From Streptomyces sp. NBC_01276 (GTDB lineage Bacteria; Actinomycetota; Actinomycetes; Streptomycetales; Streptomycetaceae), in the NCBI RefSeq assembly GCF_041435355.1, contig NZ_CP108442.1, forward strand, positions 682,001 to 746,000: a stretch of 64,000 nt of DNA, written 5' to 3'. This document shows positions 35,060-43,628 of this stretch, in pieces. The first letter of the stretch is position 1. Every line of letters begins with the position of its first letter. A program made the translations under genes and the position numbers. The notes beneath the pieces are model-generated. The model saw only the letters and a program-made list of their open reading frames with translations. It searched no databases and was not told the DNA's origin.

Positions 35060-36621
35060 CGACGAACCCGACGGGGCTGCCGGTGGTGGTCTGCGGCGCC
35101 GGCCCGACCGGGCTGATGCTGGCCGCCGAGCTGCGGCTCGCGGGCGTGGACGTGGTGGTCCTGGAGCAGCGTCCGGAACCCACCGACGAACGCGAGTCGA
35201 GGGCGCCGGGGGTGTACGCGCGGACCATCGAGATCTGGGACCAGCGCGGGATCCTCGACCGGTTCACCGGCAGCCGCACGGGCCGCTACAGCCACTTCGC
35301 GCTGCTGCCCGTGGGGATCGACCTCGGCAGGCTCGACAGCCCGCACGCGGTCCTGCTGCTGCCGCAGGCCCGCATCGAGCGGGTGCTCGCCGACTGGGCG
35401 CTGGAGCTGGGCGCCACCGTCCGGCGCGGCCACCGGGTGACGGGGCTGCGCCAGGACGCGGACGGGGTGGAGCTGGAGGTGACGGGCCCGGACGGCCCGT
35501 ACCCGCTGCGGGCCTCGTACGCCGTCGGCTGCGACGGCGGGCGCAGCACCGTCCGGGCGCTCACCGGTGTGGACTTCCCCGGCACGGACGCCACGGCGGA
35601 CGTGCTGCTGGCCGACGTCTCGGGCGTGAGCCGGGACCTTCCGCAGCTGCAGAGCCGTCCGTTCCCCTTCGTCCGCGGTGAGCGCGGCTGGCTGGCGGCG
35701 TCGGCGGTGACGGTGTCGGCGGCGGACGAGGGCGTGATGCGGTTCATCGTCAGCGACTTCTCCCGGCCCCCGGTCAGGCGCGCGGGGCCGCCGGAGTTCG
35801 AGGAGGTCTGCGAGGCGGCGGCAGCGGTGGCCGGCATCGACCTGTCGAAGGCGCGGCCGCAGTGGCTGAGCCGGTTCGGGAACACCACCCGGCAGGCTGC
35901 GCGCTACCGCATCGGCCGGGTGCTGCTGGCCGGCGACGCGGCGCACGTCCACCCGCCGTTCGGCGGCCAGGGGCTCAACCTGGGGCTCCAGGACGCGGTG
36001 AACCTCGGCTGGAAGCTGGCGGCCGAGGTGAACGGGCGGGCCCCCGCGGACCTGCTGGACAGCTACGAGCGCGAGCGCCATCCGGTGGCCGCGCGGGTCC
36101 TGCTCAACACCCGTGCGCAGAACGTGCTGATGACGCGGGGGGCGGACATCGACGCGCTGCGCACGGTCGTCACCGAGGCCCTGGAGGCGACGGAGGTGAA
36201 CGACCGGATGGCCGGGGAGCTCAGCGCCGTCGACGTCCGCTACGACCTCGGCGACGAGCACCCGCTCGTGGGCATGCGCATGCCGCACCGGGAGCTGACC
36301 GCCCCCGACGGCTCCCGGATCGGCAGCCTGCGGCTGCTGGAGGGCGGCCGGGGGGTACTGCTGGACCTGGCCGGCGACCCGGAGCTGAAGGCGGTCGCCG
36401 ACGGGTGGGCGGGCCGGGTGGACACGGTCACCGCGTCCGCCCCCGCCACCCCGGCGGACGGCACGGCGGACGGCCCGGCGGAGGGCCTGGCGGCGGTACT
36501 GCTCCGGCCCGACGGTCACGTCGCCTGGGTCGCGCCGCGGGGACGTCCCCTCGACCGGCCGGCGCTGGAGGCCTCCCTGGGCCGCTGGTTCGGGGCGGCC
36601 GACGCTTCCGGGCGCCGCTGA
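35056..36621 (+). CDS. FAD-dependent monooxygenase-like protein (PgaE/PyrE3 family)
   Basis: 521 residues. It has the N-terminal dinucleotide motif GAGPTG, the CDGGRS segment, and the second FAD motif [21 protein letters not shown], the layout of aromatic hydroxylases of the PgaE class. The same fold is used by PyrE3-type flavoproteins of spirotetramate, spirotetronate and tetronate-polyether clusters, which act as [4+2] cyclases and not as oxygenases. ATG follows AAGGAG and overlaps the PKS stop (ATGA). Its position directly before a putative spiro-cyclase supports a cyclase role, but the predicted chain has no double bond next to C3, so an oxygenase remains equally possible. Confidence 0.88.
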   Translation: MTTNPTGLPVVVCGAGPTGLMLAAELRLAGVDVVVLEQRPEPTDERESRAPGVYARTIEIWDQRGILDRFTGSRTGRYSHFALLPVGIDLGRLDSPHAVLLLPQARIERVLADWALELGATVRRGHRVTGLRQDADGVELEVTGPDGPYPLRASYAVGCDGGRSTVRALTGVDFPGTDATADVLLADVSGVSRDLPQLQSRPFPFVRGERGWLAASAVTVSAADEGVMRFIVSDFSRPPVRRAGPPEFEEVCEAAAAVAGIDLSKARPQWLSRFGNTTRQAARYRIGRVLLAGDAAHVHPPFGGQGLNLGLQDAVNLGWKLAAEVNGRAPADLLDSYERERHPVAARVLLNTRAQNVLMTRGADIDALRTVVTEALEATEVNDRMAGELSAVDVRYDLGDEHPLVGMRMPHRELTAPDGSRIGSLRLLEGGRGVLLDLAGDPELKAVADGWAGRVDTVTASAPATPADGTADGPAEGLAAVLLRPDGHVAWVAPRGRPLDRPALEASLGRWFGAADASGRR

Positions 36622-36688
36622 CTCCCTCACCGAAGACTTCGGGACGGCGCGTCCCGGACACCCCGCTCCCCCTTCCTTCCCCTCACAC

Positions 36689-36716
36689 GACGACGAACGA
36701 CTTGACGACGAACGAC
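36689..36716. repeat. Pair of 13-bp direct repeats before cyclase gene
   Basis: GACGACGAACGAC occurs at 36689-36701 and again at 36704-36716 (15-bp period); a partial third GAACGA follows at 36723. They fill the 117-bp gap just upstream of the barrel-protein start. They may be a regulator site or may affect translation initiation. Confidence 0.5.
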
Positions 36717-36738
36717 ATCCCGAACGAAAGGCATTGAC

Positions 36739-37251
36739 ATGCAGCTGATCGACCCCTTCCGTGCGGCCGTGGCGATGTGCTCCGCGTGCGCGGCGGCGAT
36801 GACCACCGAGCCGACGGCCGTGTCGCAGGAGTCCCCGGGCGACTGCTTCGCGCTGACCGGCCTGACCGAGACCGTCAAGCTGGACTACGAGGCCGTCGTC
36901 CCGGGCTCCTTCAGCATCGGCGACCGCAGCACGCACACCGACGAGTTCTTCGACGCGGACGGCGCGTCCGTGGGCCACCTGGTGGGCCACAGCTGGAAGG
37001 TCCTGAAGCGGCCCGAGGGCGACCGGCTGATGGCGTTCTACCGCGAGGAGGTCGACCTGCCCGACGGGCAGATCCAGACGGCCGGCTGGATCGACGTCAA
37101 CGCCATCCTCGCCGGCGAGTGGCAGGCGCTGCACGCGGTCGGCACCGCCGGCCGGTACCTCGGCAAGGTGGGCGTGCGGGAACTGCGCAGTGTGGAGCTG
37201 CGCCGCAACTTCCAGGCGAACTTCGTGCTCTGCGGGCTCGCCGGAAAGTGA
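36739..37251 (+). CDS. AbyU/PyrI4-like beta-barrel protein, putative [4+2] spiro-cyclase
   Basis: 170 residues, soluble. The pattern DCFALTGLTETVKL ... GDRSTHTDEFFDADGASVGHL ... VDLPDGQIQTAG ... VGTAGRYLGKVGVRELRSVEL resembles the allene-oxide-cyclase-like small barrels (AbyU, PyrI4, VstJ class) that catalyse the spiro-forming Diels-Alder step. The size fits; catalytic residues cannot be assigned because the family uses shape and few polar groups. The first ~20 residues (Cys/Ala/Met-rich) lie before the barrel; a second Met at residue 21 is an alternative start, but AAAGG precedes the ATG at 36739. It is the last gene of the PKS strand and is followed by a terminator. The family call is from pattern memory, without alignment. 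Confidence 0.75.
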   Translation: MQLIDPFRAAVAMCSACAAAMTTEPTAVSQESPGDCFALTGLTETVKLDYEAVVPGSFSIGDRSTHTDEFFDADGASVGHLVGHSWKVLKRPEGDRLMAFYREEVDLPDGQIQTAGWIDVNAILAGEWQALHAVGTAGRYLGKVGVRELRSVELRRNFQANFVLCGLAGK

Positions 37252-37262
37252 CCGCCGCGGGT

Positions 37263-37294
37263 GCGGGGGCCGACGGTGCGCCGTCGGCCCCCGC
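37263..37294. terminator. Terminator after putative cyclase
   Basis: Perfect 14-base arms (37263-37276 and 37281-37294) with loop TGCG begin 12 bases after the stop codon. This probably ends the transcript that starts with the tetronate cassette and PKS genes. Confidence 0.75.
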
Positions 37295-37351
37295 CTCCGT
37301 ACCACCACTCGTGGTTCGGTCCGTACCGCACCGCAGGCTTTTCCCGATTCG

Positions 37352-37381
37352 TTGACCCCTTCGACGGCCGCTGGCTAGGTT
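37352..37381 (+). promoter_or_regulatory. Promoter of SARP gene
   Basis: TTGACC (37352-37357) and TAGGTT (37376-37381) with an 18-bp spacer form a good vegetative-type promoter. The predicted transcription start is about 37388, exactly at an in-frame GTG. Confidence 0.6.
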
Positions 37382-37441
37382 GGAAATGTGCCCGGACGGC
37401 ACGAATGGGCGGTTCGACTCGCCGAAGAGATCGGAGCAGCG

Positions 37442-38212
37442 GTGCGATACAGGATTCTCGGGAAACTTCATGTCGTGAACGAGGGCAAGCGGTTCTACCT
37501 CTCGGCCCGCAAGAAGGAAATCGTACTCGCCGCCCTTTTGACCCGGGCGAACCACGTGGTATCGCTCGACGAGTTGATTTCCGAGATCTGGGGGCAGGAA
37601 TCACCTCTGCGGGCGACCACCGCGATCCATGTCCGCATCTGCGAGCTGCGGAAGTTCCTGAGGTCCTGCGGAATCGCGGAGAGCCCGATCGTCACCCGCT
37701 CGCCCGGCTATTTCATCCGCGTCGAGCCGGGGGAGCTCGATGTGGAGAGGTTCGGTCAACTGGCTGCTCAGGGCCGTGCGGCGGCACGGTCGGGGCAGCA
37801 CAACGAGGCGGTCGAGCAGTTGCGCGCCGCACTGGAACTGACGCAGGACACGCCCTTGGGAGGCCTGCGGAGCGGCCCGATCATCAATGGCTTCGTGACC
37901 TGGCTCGACGAAACCATCCTGGATTGCACGGAATTACTGATGGAATCGGAACTCGCCCTGGGCGGACACCGGGAAACGGTCAGCCGGCTCTACGCGCTCT
38001 TCGGCCGGCACCCTTTGCACGAGGCGTTCCACCGGCAGCTCATGCTGGCGCTCTACCGCTGCGACCGACGGGCGGACGCCCTGCACGTCTACCGGACCGC
38101 CCGCGATGTCCTGAAGGAAGAACTCGGACTCGATCCCTGCCTCGCGACCCGCCGGATTCACCACGCCATTCTCGCCGCGGACAATCCCCGCCTCGCCCGC
38201 ATGTCGGCGTAG
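37442..38212 (+). CDS. SARP-family pathway activator
   Basis: 256 residues: an OmpR-like winged helix (about 1-95, RYRILGKLHVV to TRSPGYFIRV) followed by a bacterial transcriptional activation (BTAD) domain (to about 245, ending EELGLDP). This is the size and order of ActII-ORF4/DnrI-type SARPs, which bind 7-bp direct repeats at 11-bp spacing and switch on antibiotic genes. I chose GTG 37442, because GGAG precedes it and the protein then starts like other SARPs. GTG 37388 would add 18 residues and would coincide with the predicted transcript start, giving a leaderless mRNA. The gene is convergent with the LAL operon, 23 bp away. Confidence 0.92.
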   Translation: MRYRILGKLHVVNEGKRFYLSARKKEIVLAALLTRANHVVSLDELISEIWGQESPLRATTAIHVRICELRKFLRSCGIAESPIVTRSPGYFIRVEPGELDVERFGQLAAQGRAAARSGQHNEAVEQLRAALELTQDTPLGGLRSGPIINGFVTWLDETILDCTELLMESELALGGHRETVSRLYALFGRHPLHEAFHRQLMLALYRCDRRADALHVYRTARDVLKEELGLDPCLATRRIHHAILAADNPRLARMSA

Positions 38213-38235
38213 GCCGGCCCGGTCCGCCCGGTTCG

Positions 38236-41070
38236 TCAGCGCGTTTCGAGGGCCGCCAGCGCCTCCGGCAGTTCGGACCGGCCGGAAACCGTCAGCTTGC
38301 GGTAGACGACCGTGAGGTGCTTCTCCACCGCGCGGCGGGTCACGCCCAGTTCGTCGGCGATGTCACGGTTCGACAGTCCCCGCGCGGCCAGCCCGGCGAC
38401 CTTCAGCTGGATCCGGGTCGGGGCCGCCGCCCGGTCGGCCGCAGGGCCGCCCGGCAGGTTCCGGGCGCGGGCCGCGAGGTCCGGCAGGCCGCACGCCGAA
38501 GCGAGGGCGCCGCCCTCCCGCAGCAGGCTCCTCGCCCGGGGGTCGCCCTCGCCGGCCGCCCGTAGGCCGAGCTGTACGAGGGCCCTGGCCAGCTCCAGAC
38601 GGTGGTGCGAGCCGCGCAGCACGGCCACGGCCTCCCGCAGCAGCTCCGTCCCCCGTTCCCCGTCGGTCAGCACGCCCCGCACGCGCAGCGCCCTGCCGAG
38701 GACGGCCGGGGCACCCCAGGCCCGCGCCCGCTCGTACTCCTCGCGCATCAGCTCCCCGGCCGCCTCCACCTCGCCGAGGCGGCGGTGGGCCAGGGCCGCC
38801 CAGGGGCGCCAGGGGCCGAGGGCGGGGTTGTGCCAGCCGGCCCGTTCCAGCCGTCTGCCGCAGGCCAGGAAGTGGTCCAGCGCGGTGGCCTCGTCGCGCC
38901 GGTGGTAGGCGCGGACTCCCTGGAGCAGCTGGTGGGTGACGTTGCGGTACACCCCTGCGGTGTCCGCGGAGCCGGGGGCCGCCTCCCGGGCCAGGAGCCG
39001 GTCGGCCGCGTGCGGGTCCCCGGTCTCGATGGCGACGAGCGCCAGCGCGACGTCCGCCGCAGCGTCGGCCCCCCACCGCTGCCCGGCGGTCTCGTAGGCC
39101 CGTAGCGCCAGGGCTCCGGCCCGTACCGCGTCCCCGGACCACAGCAGGGTCACGGCGAGTTCGCTGCCGGCCAGCACCTCTGCCACCGGGGCCCGCTGGC
39201 GTACCGCGCGGGCCAGCAGGGTCTCCAGCCATCCGGGCAGGTCGGCCGGTTCGTCCGCCGCGAGCAGTGCGACCGCCAGCAGCGGCAGGGCCGTGTAGGG
39301 CAGCTCGGGCACGGCCGGGGTGCGTTCCAGGATCCGCCGGGCGAGCCGCACGGCGTCGCCGCGCTCGATCCGCCCGGCCGCCACCGCGTCGTGCAGCAGT
39401 ACGGTGGCGAGTTCGCGGGCGGCTCCGGTGTCGAGGGCGGGCTCCGGGCCCAGCCCGCGGAGCCGTTCCACCGACCGGGCGAGCCGTTCGGGCGTGGTGG
39501 GTTGCGTGCAGCGGACCCTGGCCTCCAGGCGCAGCGCCACCTCGGGGCAGGCTCCGTCCGGCTCGCCGCCGGGGGCGTGGGCGGCCGACTCCCGCCGGAT
39601 CAGGTCGGCGGTGTGCGGCGGCGCGGTGTCGAAGAGGGGCGGCGGGATGCGCAGGAGGGCCGCGGCCCGGCGCGCGGGCGAGGGCAGCAGGGGCACCGCC
39701 TGGGAGATGTGCCGGGTGGCCATCCAGGGGTCGAGGTTGCGCTCGACGCCCGCCAGGTCGACCAGGACCGCGGCGCGGTCCTCGCCGTCGGTGGACGCGT
39801 CCCGCAGGGCCCGGCGCAGGTATCCGACGGCCTCCTCGGGCGCGCCGCGGTCGAGCGCGGCGTCGGCGGCGGCGCGCAGCACGGTCACCGCCCAGGCGCC
39901 GTCGGGCGGGGTGGCCGGGGGTGTGACCATGAGGCGGGCCGCGACCTGTTCGGCCGGGTGCCCGCTCCGCTGGAGCAGTGCCGCCGCGCGGCCGGTGAGC
40001 CGTTGGAGCTCCTCGGCGAGGATGGTCTCCTCGGCGGCGTCCCGGACCACCGGGTGGACGAAGGCCGACGCCGTCCGGCCGGGGCGGGGGGTGAGCAGGC
40101 CCAGGCGTCGCAGCGCCCGTTCGGCGGTACGGCAGTCCACGGCGTCCAGCTCCGCCAGTGAGCCGGTCAGCCCCGGTTCGGCCCGGTCCCCGAGGACGGC
40201 CATGGCCCGCGCGAACCCGATGACCGGGGAGGGCAGTTGTTCCAGGCGCAGGGCGAGGCGTTCGCGCAGGACGGGAGGCCGCAGGCGCAGGGCCGCGGAG
40301 GCGTCCGTGCCGAACGGCCGCAGACCCGCGTGCCGCATGCTGTCGCCGACGGACACCGCGAGCATCGGGTTGCCCGCGAAGGCCTCGTGGCAGGCCTGGC
40401 CGAACGCGTCGTGGACCGGGACGCCGAGGCGGCTCTCCACGAGGGCGCGGATGGCGGCCGGTGACAGCGGTCGCAGGCGCAGCGTGCGCCCGCCGCCCGT
40501 GAGGAGCTCGCGCACCGCGGGCCGTTCGGCGCCGGGATCGCCGTCGGCGACGGTCACGACGAGGGTCACCGGTCGGGCGGTGGGCCGTTTGGCGAGGTAG
40601 GCCAGCCAGCGCAGGGAGTCCTCGTCCGCCCACTGCAGGTCGTCCACCATGAGCGCCAACGGCTGCTCGGCGGCGATGCGTTCGGCCAGCGCGCGCAGGT
40701 CCCGCAGGAGGTGGGGGGACGCCTCCGGGGCCGGCGCGGACACCCCGCCCGCGACGACGGCCCAGGCGGCGGCCCCGCCACCGTCGAGCCACCGGGCGCG
40801 GACGGGGGGCCGGGCACCGGCGAGCACGGGCTCCAGGATCTGGCGCACCACTCCGAAGGCGAAATCCCGTTCGGAGGGGGCCGCGTCGGCCCGCAGGACC
40901 CTGGTCCGCTCCCGCCCCGCCAGGGGTGCGAGGTGGTCGAGCAGCTCCGTCTTGCCCGAGCCGAGGGCGCCGGTGACGACGACGGGTGCGCCGGCGCCGG
41001 CCGCGGGGTCCTTGGCGGCGCGCAGGGCCTCGGCCACCGCGCGCAGCTCGGCGTCGCGTTCGAGGAGCAT
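38236..41070 (-). CDS. LuxR-family LAL regulator (third of operon)
   Basis: 944 residues. N-terminal AAA/NACHT-like ATPase: Walker A GALGSGKT and Walker B LALMVDDLQWAD. A long helical, TPR-like middle region follows, then a C-terminal LuxR helix-turn-helix (GLSNRDIADELGVTRRAVEKHLTVVYRKL). Large LuxR regulators of this kind are ATP-responsive, pathway-specific activators in macrolide and tetronate clusters. The ATG at 41070 lies 5 bp after the stop of the preceding LAL gene, so the three LAL genes form one operon. Its last base is 23 bp from the convergent SARP. Confidence 0.93.
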   Translation of the reverse strand: MLLERDAELRAVAEALRAAKDPAAGAGAPVVVTGALGSGKTELLDHLAPLAGRERTRVLRADAAPSERDFAFGVVRQILEPVLAGARPPVRARWLDGGGAAAWAVVAGGVSAPAPEASPHLLRDLRALAERIAAEQPLALMVDDLQWADEDSLRWLAYLAKRPTARPVTLVVTVADGDPGAERPAVRELLTGGGRTLRLRPLSPAAIRALVESRLGVPVHDAFGQACHEAFAGNPMLAVSVGDSMRHAGLRPFGTDASAALRLRPPVLRERLALRLEQLPSPVIGFARAMAVLGDRAEPGLTGSLAELDAVDCRTAERALRRLGLLTPRPGRTASAFVHPVVRDAAEETILAEELQRLTGRAAALLQRSGHPAEQVAARLMVTPPATPPDGAWAVTVLRAAADAALDRGAPEEAVGYLRRALRDASTDGEDRAAVLVDLAGVERNLDPWMATRHISQAVPLLPSPARRAAALLRIPPPLFDTAPPHTADLIRRESAAHAPGGEPDGACPEVALRLEARVRCTQPTTPERLARSVERLRGLGPEPALDTGAARELATVLLHDAVAAGRIERGDAVRLARRILERTPAVPELPYTALPLLAVALLAADEPADLPGWLETLLARAVRQRAPVAEVLAGSELAVTLLWSGDAVRAGALALRAYETAGQRWGADAAADVALALVAIETGDPHAADRLLAREAAPGSADTAGVYRNVTHQLLQGVRAYHRRDEATALDHFLACGRRLERAGWHNPALGPWRPWAALAHRRLGEVEAAGELMREEYERARAWGAPAVLGRALRVRGVLTDGERGTELLREAVAVLRGSHHRLELARALVQLGLRAAGEGDPRARSLLREGGALASACGLPDLAARARNLPGGPAADRAAAPTRIQLKVAGLAARGLSNRDIADELGVTRRAVEKHLTVVYRKLTVSGRSELPEALAALETR

Positions 41071-41075
41071 CCGGC

Positions 41076-43628
41076 TCAGTCCTTGTCGGGGAGGGGACGG
41101 GAGAGGTCCGCGCGGCCGGAGAGGCCGAGCTTGCGGTAGACACGGCTGAGGTGCATCTCCACCATGCGCCGGGACACCCCGAGGCGGAGCGCGATCGCCC
41201 CGTTGGTCATGCCCTCGCGGACCAGCCCGGCGGCGCGCGTCTCGGCCGCGGTCAGTTCCTCGCGGACCGGCTCGCCGCCGTGCGCCGCCGGGAACCGTCC
41301 CGGGAAGGCCCCCGGGGTCCGGCTCTCGGTTCCGGGCGCCGCGGTGGGGGTGCCGTGCACGCCGGTCAGTGCCCGGACCCGTCGCGCCCGGCGGGGTGCG
41401 GCCCACTCGGCGGGGGCGTCCCCGCGGAGCAGCAGCCGCGCCGCCTCGCCCCGGGCCGCACGGGCCCGTTCCCCCTCGGTCACCCGGCCCACGGCGAGCA
41501 GGGCCGTACCGATGGCGCCCGCGCTCCCCCACGCCCGCGCCGCCGCGAGTTCCCCGGCGGCGAGGCGGGTGGCCCCGGCCCGGTCGCCGCGGCCCAGCCG
41601 GGCCAGGGCCGCGGCCGAACGCCACGGCACGAAGGAGGGGTTGGTCCAGCCCCGGGCCAGCAGCCCGCGTCCGCATTCCAGCAGGTCCGCCAGAGCGGCC
41701 TCGTGGTCGCCGGTGCGCAGGCCCAGGCGGCCCCTGGCGTAGAGGAACGTCGGCCACCACATGCCGCTCACCGCCCGTACGGGCAGCTCCGCCGTCGCGG
41801 CCCGGCCCGCCTCGTCCACCTCGTCCCGCTCCAGGTGCAGCAGGATCCGCAGGGCGGCGGTCAGCGGCACGGACTTCACGGATCCGGAGCCGTGGGACGC
41901 CGCCCATTCGACCTCCGCCAGGTCCTGTTCCGCCTCCTGGAGCCAGCCCCGCCGCAGTGACACCGTCGCGCGTACGGCCAGGGCCGCCGCGACGGCGGTC
42001 CGCGTCCCCCGTGCGCGGGCCTGCGCGACGATCGTGTCGAGGCCGGCGGCGGCGTCCTCGTGGGAGTCCGCCAGGGCCAGCGCGTAGCAGGCCGCCAGCC
42101 GTGTGGTGAACAGCCGCGGGTGCCCCGGCGCGGGGCGCAGCGCGGCCTCGGCCAGGCTGCGCACGCGGGCGGGCGGCAGCGACCCGGCGAGGGCGCCGCG
42201 CAGCGCCGCCACGCCCTCCTGCGCGGGCCCACGCGGCGGTACGGGCAGCGGCGGTACGCGGGCCGCGATGTCCGCGCTCTCCTCCGTGGGCGCGGCGTCC
42301 TCGATCAGCCAGTGCAGGGCGAGGAGCGCGTCGTGCTCCGCCCCGCGGGTGTCCGGGTGCGCCAGGGTCCGGGGAAGGGCCGCGCCGCGGCGCACCGTCG
42401 TCTCGTGTCCGCAGGTGGTGAGGAGGTCCGCGGCGTGCAGCCGGTCCACGGCCGGGACGTGGTCGTCGGGGCTGTTGAGCAGGCGCCACCCCGCGCGCTC
42501 GTCGCAGTCGGGGTCGTCGTCGAACGGATCCGGGCCGACGGGGGCGCAGGGGTCGGCGGGCGGGGCGGTGCGGGGGGCCGGTACGGCGGCGCGCGGGGCG
42601 AGTACGGCGGCCCGCGCGTGCAGGGCCGCGCGGTCCGGCCCGGTCATGCCGGCGAGGGCCGCTTCGGCCACCCCCGGTGGGGTGCGCGGGGTGTCCGCGC
42701 CCTCGACCAGGCCGGTGTCGGCCAGCAGGCACAGCGCGCGGGACACCGGTACGGCACGCAGTCCGGCCAGTTCGGCCAGCGCGGCGGGGCCGAGGTGCGG
42801 CCCTGCGGCGGCGATGGCGCGCAGGAGGCGGACGTGCTCGGCGGGCAGGCCGTCGATCAGTCGTGCGGTGCGGTCGCCCACGGACTCGGCCGCGCGCCAC
42901 GGCAGTTCGGCAGCCGTGTGCGCGCTCGGCTCCAGCCCGTCCGCGCCGATCCCGTCCACCACCGAGCGCAGCACGGCGGGGTTGCCCGCACAGGCTTCGG
43001 CCGCGGCTCCGGCGAAGGCCGGATCCACGGGCCCGTCGAAGGCGGCGGCCAGCATCGCGCCCACGCCGAGCGGGGTCAGCGGCCGCAGCGCGACGCGGGC
43101 GGCGGCGGGTGCGCCGTCGGGGCGGCCGTCCGTGCCCGGCCGGGTGGCGGGGACGGCGCCACGGGTTCCGGCGACGAGGACCGCCAGGGGCGCGCCGCGG
43201 GCCCGCCGGAGCAGGGCTTCCAGCCAGCGCCGCGAGTCCGCGTCCGCCCACTGCGCGTCGTCGACGGCGAGCAGCAGCGGCCGTTCGCGGGCCGCGGCGA
43301 GGAAGAGCTCGCACAGCGCGGGCAGGGGCAGGTCGGCGGGGTCCGGGGCGGCGGGCATGTCCCGCCCGGCGAGGAGCTGGGTGACGATGCCGAAGGGCAG
43401 GGCCGACTCCGTCGGGGAGCCGACGGCGTACACGGTGGCGCATCCGGCGGCCCGCGCCCGCGCGGCGGCGTACCGCAGCAGCGCGCTGCGGCCGGTGCCG
43501 GGTGCTCCCTCGACGGTGATGACGCGGGAGCGTCCGGCGAGCAGGTCCGCCACGGCCGCGCGCAGGAGCTCCAGTTCGCCGTCCCGCTCGACGAGTGCGT
43601 CGGGGGCCCGGTCCTCGCCCGCGGTCAC
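41076..43628 (-). CDS. LuxR-family LAL regulator with degenerate P-loop (second of operon)
   Basis: 850 residues with the same ATPase, helical middle and LuxR HTH plan (HTH around GMTNGAIALRLGVSRRMVEMHL). The Walker A motif reads GAPGTGRS, with Arg in place of the essential Lys; Walker B LLLAVDDAQWAD is normal. ATP binding or hydrolysis is therefore probably reduced. GTG 43628 overlaps the stop of the upstream LAL gene (GTGA). Because its neighbours keep intact P-loops, it may act as a partner or as a constitutive form. Confidence 0.92.
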   Translation of the reverse strand: MTAGEDRAPDALVERDGELELLRAAVADLLAGRSRVITVEGAPGTGRSALLRYAAARARAAGCATVYAVGSPTESALPFGIVTQLLAGRDMPAAPDPADLPLPALCELFLAAARERPLLLAVDDAQWADADSRRWLEALLRRARGAPLAVLVAGTRGAVPATRPGTDGRPDGAPAAARVALRPLTPLGVGAMLAAAFDGPVDPAFAGAAAEACAGNPAVLRSVVDGIGADGLEPSAHTAAELPWRAAESVGDRTARLIDGLPAEHVRLLRAIAAAGPHLGPAALAELAGLRAVPVSRALCLLADTGLVEGADTPRTPPGVAEAALAGMTGPDRAALHARAAVLAPRAAVPAPRTAPPADPCAPVGPDPFDDDPDCDERAGWRLLNSPDDHVPAVDRLHAADLLTTCGHETTVRRGAALPRTLAHPDTRGAEHDALLALHWLIEDAAPTEESADIAARVPPLPVPPRGPAQEGVAALRGALAGSLPPARVRSLAEAALRPAPGHPRLFTTRLAACYALALADSHEDAAAGLDTIVAQARARGTRTAVAAALAVRATVSLRRGWLQEAEQDLAEVEWAASHGSGSVKSVPLTAALRILLHLERDEVDEAGRAATAELPVRAVSGMWWPTFLYARGRLGLRTGDHEAALADLLECGRGLLARGWTNPSFVPWRSAAALARLGRGDRAGATRLAAGELAAARAWGSAGAIGTALLAVGRVTEGERARAARGEAARLLLRGDAPAEWAAPRRARRVRALTGVHGTPTAAPGTESRTPGAFPGRFPAAHGGEPVREELTAAETRAAGLVREGMTNGAIALRLGVSRRMVEMHLSRVYRKLGLSGRADLSRPLPDKD

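Noticed and set aside
41071..43443. Upstream extension of the open frame of the third LAL gene (about 790 extra codons on the minus strand)
   Set aside because: It runs antisense-in-frame through the second LAL gene and encodes only Arg/Pro/Gly-rich sequence; GC bias keeps it open. The ATPase domain begins at 41070.
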